A stretch of 64,000 bases of DNA, taken from positions 9,176,001 through 9,240,000 of the forward strand of contig OX485804.1 of NCBI GenBank assembly GCA_950295325.1, read 5' to 3'. The position numbers and the translations under genes are program-made. The notes under the pieces are model-generated. The model saw only the letters and a program-made list of their open reading frames with translations, made no database searches and was not told the origin of the DNA. This stretch comes from Polytrichum commune. Its lineage: Eukaryota > Streptophyta > Polytrichopsida > Polytrichales > Polytrichaceae. Of the stretch, positions 10,504 through 21,521 are shown piece by piece (position 1 is the first letter of the stretch; every line of letters starts with the position of its first letter).

Positions 10504-12200
10504 CTTTGTCTGTTGAAGGTTTGTAAGTTTTCTCATCAGATCTATTTGTCTTGCTTAATCTTTCTTTCTTGCATGAAGACCACCATGGCAACATTCCTGG
10601 GTTGCAACCTTAACATTTTTACTGCTTTTAAGTGTGCTCATGGGCAATTAATGTGTAGTATTATTGCTCTCAAGATGTGTAGTGGCTTGTGAGTTGTCCT
10701 TGAGGTCATATATTCTAGACCACCCAGAGTACCTAGTTAGTCATATGCTGATACAAGCCGTGGTGCCTTCTTTTTTTCCCGGTCCTATAACAGTCATGCT
10801 ACTATAGCAGCCTGGAGGATGATTTTGGAGCCAGAAAGACCATCACCACCACCCACATGAAGCCTGCCATCCAAGCCAACCAAGCCTGCCTCCACCTATA
10901 CCAGTGAGAGAAAAAAAAAAGGAGCTGAGCTGTGCCCACTCTCTAAATTGTTACTCAGTCCCTTTCCCTTGTTTTAGCCTGCTTAGGAGAACTGGCGCCC
11001 CTGGTATACTATATGGGAATTTTCATATCTATATTATATATAGAGCAGCTGAGGAGCCTCTAGCTTGGCTCAGCTCATGTACCCTATCTGTTCACGATGA
11101 CCATGCCCCAAGCATGGGCAACGTGAACAACCCACAAATTTCTTATATATTTTTGTAGGACAGACATAAGTGATTATTCCACACAGCTAGTTAGAGCATA
11201 CCTAGTTGGGAAGCATCTTGTCTACCTAGTGTGTCATGCAGACTTTGCTTTCGTTGACATCATCCTTCTATAGCTATTAAACCAGTCCTGATGAGAAACA
11301 CTGATTTTGTGACTGTATGTTTGGTCTGAGTCCACTTTTGTGAACGTTTTGGCCATTTATATACTTATCTGCAACCTTCCTTACTATGTAGAGAACTAAT
11401 GATTAATGACAAACAAACTAGACTCTTTTCTACCAATCCTTTTTTTACGTAGTTGTAAGAACAGCACAAAGCTGTTTCCCTTGTCACTAGACTAATCTCT
11501 GAGAACCTCCTGCCTTGACCTCCTCTGAAGGCACCAAATGAAATTCTACTTACATGGTCTTATGTTCGGAGGGCATTGAAAACATCATCTTTTCTAATGC
11601 ACAACATATCACAAAACCTTGAGCTTTCTTCATTGAAAAAGGTCACCTTTATCACTATACAAGCTCCCTGGACACATACATACCTGCAACAGGATCTGGT
11701 AGGAGTTCCAAATGAGGCTTTTGAGGGTCAAATTTCCGAGTGTGTATCTTATTCGAATTTTTACAGAGCGGACTTGTGAATATAACAAGTACACATACCA
11801 GACGTCTATGGCCACATTTGCAGAAAGACTATCCTTGTAGAAGAGTTTAGGATAACTGTCCTATTCAACAGCTTTGGCTTACATGCATTTGCACCTAAAG
11901 CTCATATTTGAGAAACATAGGGCACGTGAGGGCTCACTGTGACCTTGGCTGCTAGTGAGCGTAGTGCTTCCAAACCAACAGTTGTGATCCTCCATGTCAA
12001 AATTGACAATTGGCAGTTCATTTGGAAGATTTCAAACCTTGCAGATTTTCTCAAGGTTGGCCCTTATTGGCACTGGTCACTTCTTTTGTAACTTTGTGCA
12101 GTATGTGCAAGCAGGTATTGACCTTTGATGCAGAGAAATGTAGTGGAAAAAGCTGCTGGCGTGGTGAGTCTACTCAAATAAACTGGCCCTGGTAAGTTCA
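10504..12200 (+). repeat. Downstream flank shared in inverse with the other KH gene
   Basis: The block 10757-11000 (GCTGATACAAGCCGTGGTGC ... CTGCCTCCACCTATACCAGT ... CTGCTTAGGAG) is repeated on the opposite strand at about 20020-20260. A second block, 12040-12195 (CTTTTGTAACTTTGTGCA ... GCAAGCAGGT ... GGTAAGTTCAGGT), is repeated at about 19030-19200. These belong to the tail-to-tail duplication. Short open frames here are not conserved between the copies, so a long 3' UTR or non-coding RNA is more likely than a protein. Confidence 0.65.
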
Positions 12201-15200
12201 GGTATGTCTGACTTCAAATGTGGTGTTTTCTTATGGGTTCTTTGTTCAATGACAACTTCAAGAGTTTGGGTTGAGGAAGTTTTAACCTTGTGTCCACGCT
12301 TATTTTCCATTTCTTGATTTATTTTTCAATGTATTCTTACACCTTGCAGTCAAAAGGAAGAGGGGCTCAAGCTGCAAATGAAATTCTCAGCCCAGTTGTG
12401 AGAATTGTAGAATTAATCAAATGACATGTGCATTGTTTGGGTTCTCTTGCTACAGCTACAGATTATGTACAGGCTGGACTAAAATTTCAGTAGATCTAGA
12501 AACAATCTTGTTGTGTGTCAATAAAAGAGTGCATGAAGAATTTATGAAACGAATACCACGAGTAGACAAAAGAAAAGCATATAAATGGTCGGCTGTAGTG
12601 CGCAGTTGAATTTGCATGGTTGCATCTGTCAGGTCTCTTGCAATTATCATCTTACAAGCTATGTCAAGATAACAGTATACACCATCCTGGCCTAGAGTAG
12701 TTGAGTTACTGCCACCTAGATTATACTTTTTGTCAGAGGTATGTGGCTGTAATGGATGCAGGCACCTTAGAAAACAGTCCACCTTTTTCTCCGCAAACCT
12801 TGGAACATTTCAGCTCAAATTTATTCTTTGCAACCCCCACATGAACACGTACACCAGCAAGATATAATTTGAAATGTCCCCTTTTGATTCCTGAGGAGGT
12901 TGTGAATGAACCACTCACACGCTGTCAGATTGAACCGGTCTAAAGCATAGCAACTTACTAGATTAAGTGCAGTTATGACCCTTTAATGGTGAGGCCCGGG
13001 ATGGTGGTGAATATCAAGAACACAGTCCATGCAAGGATCATAAGGACATACAAGGTGAGGAGGAGGTTGGATTATGATACTATGGTAATTACACTTATAA
13101 TCGTCCTTATAAGCATTTGAGCCCATTTTTTATGAATAAAATCCGTTAGATTTTGTTTGGTGTTGTTGGTAATGGCAAGAGGATTTCAGCACATCTTTAT
13201 GTGTAGTTTCTGGACACCATCAGAATAATCTATGAATTTTCATTAGTGTTCAATACAGGCACGGTCAAAATCAAACCTAGGCTCTCGTGTTCAAACCATA
13301 TTCATTTTCGGCAAGAATTTATAGGGATCGCTTTTTGGGTGAGGGTAACAATGAGGTGTAGTTATCATACCCTAAGTGCCTATGAGGTGAGGCAACTCTT
13401 CCTGAAACAACTAAATGTTTGTGTGATACCTAGGAAGATCCAGAGGTATCCACTATCAGTGGTGCCCATTGAGTTCACATGTAATGGATACTGTGGGTAT
13501 TTCGCAAATGGTGTGGTCCGTACTGATAACCTTAAGTAGTGCAGTCTAATAGTCGGAGAAAAATCTACTGTTTTGGGTGACCGTTGCAGAGGCTTCTACT
13601 TGCAATGTGTCTCTGTACCCTTGATTGATATTATAACATTGTCAAGCTTCCAAAAACCCGAGAGATTTAAAGCTTTGAAGAGTAGCAAGATCTGCTTTTC
13701 TACCAACTGTGGAGGAATCACAAGAAAGTGTCAAAATCTGGATACTTTGCATATTTATGGAGATGGCTGCTATGTGTGTTAACCTTAAAGCTGGCCTAGG
13801 CTAGAGGATGGCTGAGGGGACAGCATATACAGAAACTAAAATCAAGGGACACCTACAAGCAAGCATCTCTATTGTTACACAATAAGCTGTTTTGTTGTTG
13901 TTTTTTGTTGGAATCAAATCGAATTTAACATTGAAAGGAGGTAAAGTACACCCCAGAGGGTAAGCCATGAGCAGGTGCCAAGCACCTGAGGTCAACCTGG
14001 GGAGAGACACAAATCGAGGAATATCAGTTGTGCCAACTCAAGCAACGCTCATTCTAAGAATCAACAAGCACAACCAAAGTAGTCAACACAATTCAGCAAC
14101 TGCCACCCAAAGAGTGGATGGAAGAGGACAGCGGGACAACTAAATCTATAGGTGTTCAGGCCTCAACCAGTGGACCGACAACCCTGGAACCCCTGGCATA
14201 AAAACAAAAACAGAAACCAAACCTTTAGAGGCGAATGGCAAAAGTTAAGAGTGGAGGGGGGATGTGCATGCTCCATGAGATGTGCACACAGTGCCACTGA
14301 CATATGATCCCATAAAAATCCTTTACAATTGTAAAGGATACATCTTCCACGCAATTTGGATTATTTCCACATGAAGTTGTTCATTTGCATTGTGTGACAA
14401 TCCTTTATGTCGTTGATTCCACTCAATGTCCATAATGCTAGTTGATTGTCCTTTAAAGTGGCATGTGGTGGTGTAGACCAATCACCACAACTAATCACAC
14501 TAAGAGTGCAAATGGCTTCCTGGATTTAGCCACATTTTGTGGTGGCCGTGACAGACGACTCCAATCCAAAAACCAACCCCTCCAGTTAGTGACTTGATTC
14601 AGCCCAATTGTTTCCAAGAGTGATTCAAAGACTATGATGCTACTTCGTTCTATAAAATCAAAAGTACAAGTATAATTCTTTTCACATGCAGGATGGATGG
14701 CCCTCATTAATATGAACTCGGTGTTGAAATATGTGTACTCTGAGACCAAATCTTGGAATTTGAGATTCTTTACATCGAAATAGCAACTGCAAGATTCAAT
14801 TCTATGAATGTCATCTCTTACCTATTTGACTTGTCACACATTGGGTTTGAGATAACATCCTCTGAAATTGGGATTCCCCTACTCTTCCCTTATTTCGCTT
14901 CCCCAACCAAATTGAAATATATCTCTCCAGAACAAGATGAGATACAACAGAATGGCCGAACCATGACAATCATTACTTTTGGATTTTAAAGAGTTAGATG
15001 ACAGGTTGAATAAAATACACTTTGCATGTCCAACACCATTGATCTTCAAATTTTGGCCTACTAGCTTATTGATAAAATAACACCCCCCACATCATACCAT
15101 TACTCAACGTTCAACTCTCCTCCCGTGGACCTTCATAATATGACAGTGGGATGCTCAAAAAGCTAAGAAAAATAGACTCCAATTCAAATTGATCTCCCAG

Positions 15201-15700
15201 CATCCAACTATTATATTCTATGGGTCCACATCGTTGAGTAATATTATGATTAGGATTGCAATTTGGGAGCCACAGCTTAAAAGTAGATGACCCACCTGGG
15301 TTAGGAATGTGCATTGTGCACTTAGACCCTCACATCACCTCAAACACCAGAGTTGAAGTTCAATGAAACATCAAAGAGTGAACCATATAGGTTTCTAAAG
15401 TGGTAGGTATTTAACTACCATAACATTCTTCAGCCTCAATAGATTGTTCTCTTTCTAAAGTTAGATCTGGCCTACATGGATACTCAGTCATAAGTACTAA
15501 AGGCTAGCTTGGGATGTAAATCTATCCATAGATTCTAGAATAAACTTCTTGAGTTCTATGCCCACCAAACGGGCCACATGCCCCAGTGAAACCTTAATGT
15601 ACATATCTTACAAAAGACCACTACAAGATTAATACTCGGGGAGGTGACTATTGGAACTTTAGAAACCACGTGAGATTAAAATTTTAAAAAAAAATAAAAA
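12201..15700. other. Spacer at the centre of the inverted duplication; no gene recognised
   Basis: Scattered open frames occur: 12987-13121, 13246-13539 (97 residues) and 13573-13782 (69 residues, Cys-rich end). None shows a recognisable domain, splice structure or inverted counterpart. They may be relics of an old gene. Nothing else identifiable was seen. Confidence 0.35.
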
Positions 15701-16198
15701 AAAATAGGATCAATTTAATTCGTTGATGGTAAAATTTATAAATTCGTTAGATCTACCATAGCATTCAAAATATGTTCCCTACATGATTATATGTAAAATA
15801 AGGTGGTGAATAATTCCAATAGAAAACAAAAAAAAGGTTATAGATATTGGATCCTCCTAAAAGTGTGTAGTAGGATCAATACAATAATTATGGCTTTTGT
15901 ATTTAGCTTTCTTGTATTTGAATGCATTTTTTTCTTTTTGGAGTAGATAGTTGTGCAAAATTCTATGTCTTGTCACAACTTATTGTAATTCTTATTTTAT
16001 TCTATCCGTGTTTACAACTTGTCTGTAACGCTTGTATATTTTGTTACCTCCATGTTTATTGGCAATCCTTTAACTAGTACCCAAGTGCTATTGGTTGTGT
16101 TTAGAATGGTACTTTGAATGGTTTAGGATTGGTATAACTAATAAAAACCAATTGAATAACAAGATGGATGGTATGGAATGTTCGTTGCTCACATAAAG

Positions 16199-16812
16199 CA
16201 TGCCCACACCTACTGGTGGGAGGGCCAATCGCAGGCCCCCACCAGCAGGGAGCCACTTTTCTTCCGAAATTTGGCAACGACAACGACTGGGCGCAAGGTT
16301 CACGCCGCTCGCCCGTTCGCAAGCAATTTAGTAACTTTTCGGAAAAAAAAAAATAGTATTATTAGCACCAATTTACCGTGAAGTCACAAACTTCCGTTGA
16401 GTTGACAATTAGTTACAGATGAACCTAGTAATGAGTTTGAGAAATAACCGGTTGAAGTTCAAGACTGCAAGAAAATTACCAATCATTTTAGAGGAATTTA
16501 TAGAATATGCTCTAATTTATCCCAAGAAAACCAGAGGATGTCAATGTGTAACCAATTGGACTTGCAAACGATAGGGTCTCAATCGATTATGCCCAAAAAT
16601 CTCCCCAATCACTGGGTCCGAAGGATTTCACGTTTTTCTCAAGTTCTACTAGTCAGAGTGGGTAAAGAAATTTCCGTGAAGGTTCTCGGGGCAAAAAAAT
16701 TTACATACTTGCTGGTGGGAGGGCCGCGAGAGAGCGTAGACGCCCACACCTACTAGTGGCAGTGAACAGGCGAACTCCGTTCACTGCTGCCCACCACCAG
16801 CATGTGTGGGCA
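16199..16812. mobile_element. Candidate inverted-repeat element with TGCCCACAC ends
   Basis: The left end reads TGCCCACACCTACTGGTGGG. The complement of the right end reads TGCCCACACATGCTGGTGGT. Internal copies of the same motif occur at 16706-16760 and form hairpins. No coding sequence. A target duplication was not resolved, so the boundaries are provisional. Confidence 0.5.
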
Positions 16813-17089
16813 GGGTAATAGTCAATTTTGCAATGCTATTGTAATCCATCCACTATTTGGTACTTATACAATTTATAAAAAAATTATGGTGCCAAAAATT
16901 AGCCTCTCTAAATAATTACATATAAATATAAGGTGCTAAAAAAATATGTCAAAATAACTTTATATCTACAAATAGGCCAGGAAAATTTATTGAGAGGTGC
17001 ATAAATATCCCCCCATTAAATACCCCATTATCGCACGTGATTACAAAGCGTAAGAGGGTGTGATCACCCCGAGGATTAATATTGGACCT

Positions 17090-17450
17090 AAAACGAACAC
17101 AATTTAGAAGCACATACAAGAAAGTGGGTCTAAAACAAAGACGTTTAGCTCTTAACCCACTTCTCCTAGGATATTAAACATGCCATTAGCATGAGATTAG
17201 CATACCCAACTTGAAGGCATAACCATCCTTTTGATATTTTCTAAAGCTCATATGAATATCCTCTTCTGTATCAAATTGAAGATACATTTTCTTCTCAAAT
17301 ACTCATGTAAGTCCCCATATTAACGCTAAGATTTGGACTTTTGAGTAGTTAACAAAGTTTGAGCATGTAGTCCAGTCTCTTTTAAAAACGTGTTCTTTTG
17401 TGTCCATTATTGGATCCACACCTAGCCATACAACAACACTCATGCTCCCC
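17090..17450. repeat. Dispersed repeat homologous to KH-gene intron 1
   Basis: It starts GGACCTAAAACGAACAC and ends GGATCCACACCTAGCCATAC. In between are CCCACTTCTCCTAGGATATT and GTAGTCCAGTCTCTTTTAAA. The same order is found in intron 1 at 5723-6300. Partial copies are at about 2590-2690 and, inverted, at 31110-31215. No open frame of note. Element class unknown. Confidence 0.7.
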
Positions 17451-17975
17451 AGAAAAACAGAATTAGGCCAGATTTGGCTTAACATATTCTGAGAGCCCAT
17501 CCAAGGGTCAAACTGAACAACTTCTTGTAGGAAGTGCAGAGCTCTGGTTCCTTTACATTTGGAGATTCCTGATGTTCCTTACTCTTGCATATCACTACCT
17601 AGAACACCATAACCAGCAGTTCTCAAGTATTCGCCATGTATTCAATCCAACCTCTGAGAACATACTCTTTGGTAATGTTTCTCTATTTTTGCAGCCTTTA
17701 GTAACACTACATAATGTAAGCTGGAGAGGCCAATCACAGACACCCTTTTTGAAGCAATGAACAATATACAACAATCCCAATATCTGAATCCTAAAGAACT
17801 AGATATGCCACATTGGAAAGCATGTCTGTGATAGGCACTTCCACCTTACATTAATTCGTCCCTTCCAGATCTCACTAACCTTGCAATCATGCTTTTGACA
17901 GATGATAACCCCCAAAAATACAGCTCCTGCAAATGTCTCTTCATCTTGAGACTTTTGGCCTAAGGATAGTTAATC

Positions 17976-17999
17976 GGGTTTAGGGTTTAGGGTTTAGAG
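17976..17999 (+). repeat. Short telomere-type repeat tract
   Basis: About three units of GGGTTTA, the plant telomere type. A second, degenerate tract, CCCTAAACCCTAAATCCTAAA, is at about 20394-20414. Confidence 0.7.
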
Positions 18000-20500
18000 T
18001 TAACTGGTGGCTAAACATATTTTTTGGCAGGTTAACTGCTGTGGAGAAGAGTTAATCTCCTGCATGTATTTTTCCATGTAGCATTCACGGTTTCCTTCAA
18101 TTCCAGTATGCCATGGTAAGCAAGTCCTTGATATTTTCGACTACAGCAGATGACTTTCCCTCCACTTATATATGATGCCCATCTTAACTTCAAATACTTA
18201 TGACACTCTGCTTTGAAGGCTATGCCAAATTGAATCCTACAATTCACATCTGCTAATTATCTATACAACAGTCCAATACTTACCTGCACCCAAAATTGAA
18301 AACATCAATGCCCCCATCCTGCACTGAACCATATTTTGAAGAGCAAGTGAAAGCTTGAAAGTCTGGCACGCCAACAAGGGTCTCATAGAGTTGATATAGA
18401 TGTAACGGTGAAGGTTTCATCTATGAGAGGACTTTTCTTGAAAACAAAGTCATTGTCAAAAAAAAAAATTCCAGCAAGTGAGCTGAAAACTGCTGCTGGA
18501 GATAATGGTATATAATGTGCATATGATAAATCAGTTCATAGTAGGCAGCAGGTTATTCTCAATTGATAGAATATCCTAAACAATCTTCTGGTCATTCTGC
18601 AAAGATTAGTTTTCATAAGACCCAGGTCATTCACTTGTAGCCACAAAAGATGCATGCAATACAGATTTCACTGATCTTTGTGCCCCCAAAGGACCAATAT
18701 ATACTCCCACTTTTTAGAATGTACATACTTATATGGTTCTAAAGGTTATATTACCTCTCGCAAACCTTTTTTCAACAGTTTCACTACCCCAAATAGAAAG
18801 AATGAAGATTAGAAGGCCATCTGGCGGCACAAATATCAGTGAAACTGTTTAATAAGAGCCATGGTAAGTAGCCAACACCTGCTGTAGTCATTTCACATCT
18901 CCTGTTTCACCAACTACAACTAAGCCTCCCATACTATGCAGTAGAGAGTCAATTCATCAACTTGCAATTTGAATGATAATAAAAAAACAGGTTATGTCAA
19001 CAAATGCTTTCAAGACATGAATGCAATACTCTTGCCAGAATTACCTGAACTTACCAGATCCAAAACATTTGAGTAGTACCACCATTAGCAGCTTGTCCAT
19101 AACACTCTCTGCACCAAAGACCAAGACCTGCTTGCACATATTGCACAAAGTTACAAAGGAAATACCCTCTACCAATAATTGCCAACTTTGTAGATTTTGG
19201 GAGGTTAGCACTTAAAGATTTGAAACTGATATGATCTAGGATGTTAGAAGCCAAAAACATCCACACTTTCAGCAATTTTTCCGGTCGTATTGTGATAATC
19301 GCTTGTACTGTATTCAAGCCTATTCATGTAGCAGGAGAAGAGGTTCATGTTAGTAGAGGATTTGCACAATGATCTGTCTTTTAGACAAAACCATGCAGTT
19401 AAAAGTATAACTTGAACCGGGTTTCCACCCATCAAAGACATGGATGCATCTTTTCTGTGAAAGTTCGAGCATCTGCATATTGTTCTCTGTGGGAAGTTTT
19501 GGGACAAGGTCAGAACTGTTGGATATGGAACTGAAGTCTTTACTGACAATCAGATGGCAAGGGAAAACAACTACAAGCTCATAAAAATTCTTTTGTCCCC
19601 TTACAATCAGATGGAGGATTTGTAGAAATTAATCTAGTCTATTGTAAATAGATATGAGCTCTCTACATAAAAGTGGGATATTACAAGTACATAAATGGCC
19701 AGACCTTTCATTAAAAAAGGGCACCACACATGCAGCCAGTACGATAAAAATCCAAGTGTGTTAGGAGTGGTTCAATAAAATTTTAAAAAAAGATGTCAAC
19801 GACCAGAAGTGAACACTGATACACACTAACCGAACAAGGGCACTGCTTAAACTACTTCTGGTCTAACTAGCTTGTGGTTCTGACTACCAGCTACCCTACA
19901 CACAAAAAAGAGGAAAACTGTGACTTGACCACGTGAACTGGTAGGGTACAGGAGAGGTACTGAAACTCCCTCGGTTGCTGATACTTAAATAGTCCCATAC
20001 ACTGTTCCAGGTATGCCAATTCCTCCTAAGCAGACTGAAATAAGGGAAGGGACAGAGTAACACTTCATAAAGTGTGGGCACAGCTCGGCTCCTTTTTACT
20101 CTCACTGGTATAGGTGGAGGCAGGCTGGATGGCATGAATGGCAGGCTTCGGCAAGCATGTAGTGGTGTGGGTGGTGGTGGTGTTGGTCTTTCTGGCTCCA
20201 GGATCATCCGCCAGGCTGCTATTATAGGACCGGGAAAAAAGAAGGCACCACGGGTTGTATCAGCATTTAACTAACTAAACAGGGTAGTTCAATTATGACT
20301 TCGAGACATCTCAGAAGCAAAAGTAGACTGAACTGACACACATGTCACATTCTACAAGCATTTGTGAATGCCATGACTTGCTCTAAACATACCCTAAACC
20401 CTAAATCCTAAACTTCTAAAACATCACTTGCCATCTAATGATCCTGCACAAACCCCAGACTTTTCTGCAGGTCAAGGGATGCAAGGTCAACCTAAGCTAA
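18000..20500 (-). repeat. Inverted counterpart of the KH-gene downstream flank
   Basis: On the minus strand, 20260-20020 and about 19200-19030 repeat the plus-strand blocks 10757-11000 and 12040-12195. The remaining sequence (18000-19000, 19250-19900) shows no gene. An 88-residue open frame covering 19317-19051 spans one conserved block, but its counterpart at 12 kb is not conserved as protein. Confidence 0.6.
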
Positions 20501-20559
20501 ACAATATAAGCAGCATGATAGGACGAAAGACTTCACAAACCTTTCAGTAAACAAGTCTG

Positions 20560-21065
20560 GCGGCAAATCCCGAAACCTGCAGTAATTCCTCCACCACCAA
20601 TCCATGACTGCATGTTGACCTGTACCTTACTCTGGACTACACAACTGTCCGGGGAGATTCGATACCTGCCCTCTTGTGATTTGTTCACTAATGTGTGGAT
20701 TCACTGTTGCTCTGAAATCTGAGGACCATCCACTGAAAGACGTAAGGCAGTTTAACCAGCCCAATGGCGCCAGTGGAAGACACCAAATTATTACATATGT
20801 AGGAACGAGCTCCATCACAAAAATCACAATTCCGATGCATTTTGCAGACCCCCACCCCCAAACATATTGGCAGGCTTCTGCTAATAAAACACCATATATT
20901 GACTAAGAGGAAATGGAGAATGCAAACCTCTTTAAGATGAACGATGTTGCTGCAGCTCTCCCCAACAATTGGCAAGAGTCAATTGCTAGGAATATGAACT
21001 TCCACGGTGGACATCATATCGAGGCTTTTCCCGATGCTGCCTGTAGCCCTGCTCCCTCCTCTGGA
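20560..21065 (-). pseudogene. Decayed KH5 exons of the minus-strand KH gene
   Basis: On the minus strand, 21065-20930 aligns with exon 7 of the plus gene. It keeps GAAGTTCATATTCCTA but then meets a stop (CCT AGC AAT TGA), and the VIGKGGSN loop has become IVGESCSN. Next, about 20720-20585 aligns with exon 8 (ISGAKVKLHNSEQG...): it keeps AGTGAACAA, ATGCAG and GGTGGTGGA but shows frameshifts and a stop. The fifth KH domain is therefore lost from this copy. Confidence 0.75.
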
Positions 21066-21521
21066 GTTCACAGATCCAAATCACTTACATTAGAATATCT
21101 GACTGATATTCAGTCACCACTTTGCCAAAGGAAGAGTTACCTCATACTATCACTGCATTCTTAAGGCTATCCTGACAAACTACCCTCACCAAGTTCAAAG
21201 AGCCACCACCACCGTCAGGAAGCTGACCAGCCCTTTTCTACCTGACTTAAGAGCAGATGAAAGTGAAGTGAAAGTGAAAACTGATTGCTAAGAACCTATT
21301 TAAGCCAGAGGATAACCGATAGAAACACCAAGATTGCTATGGAAACAAAAGATGATCATATAGAGCCAGATAAGCAAGTTAAATTACTAGTGCTTACAGA
21401 ATCTAGATGCCTTCAGGAACCCAGGACCTCACTGTTATGATCATTAGAGATTTGTATTATCTTCTTTCCACTCACTGCCAAACTGTTTGCAAAGGCAATT
21501 AAGAGTTTGAAGCTCAGATTC

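Noticed and set aside
13246-13782. Open frames in the spacer resembling gene pieces
   Set aside because: No family could be named and no splice chain joins them; listed only as an unassigned spacer.
19051-19317. 88-residue minus frame with Cys pairs in the conserved flank
   Set aside because: The mirror copy at 12010-12195 reads a different, unconserved peptide, so coding is not supported.
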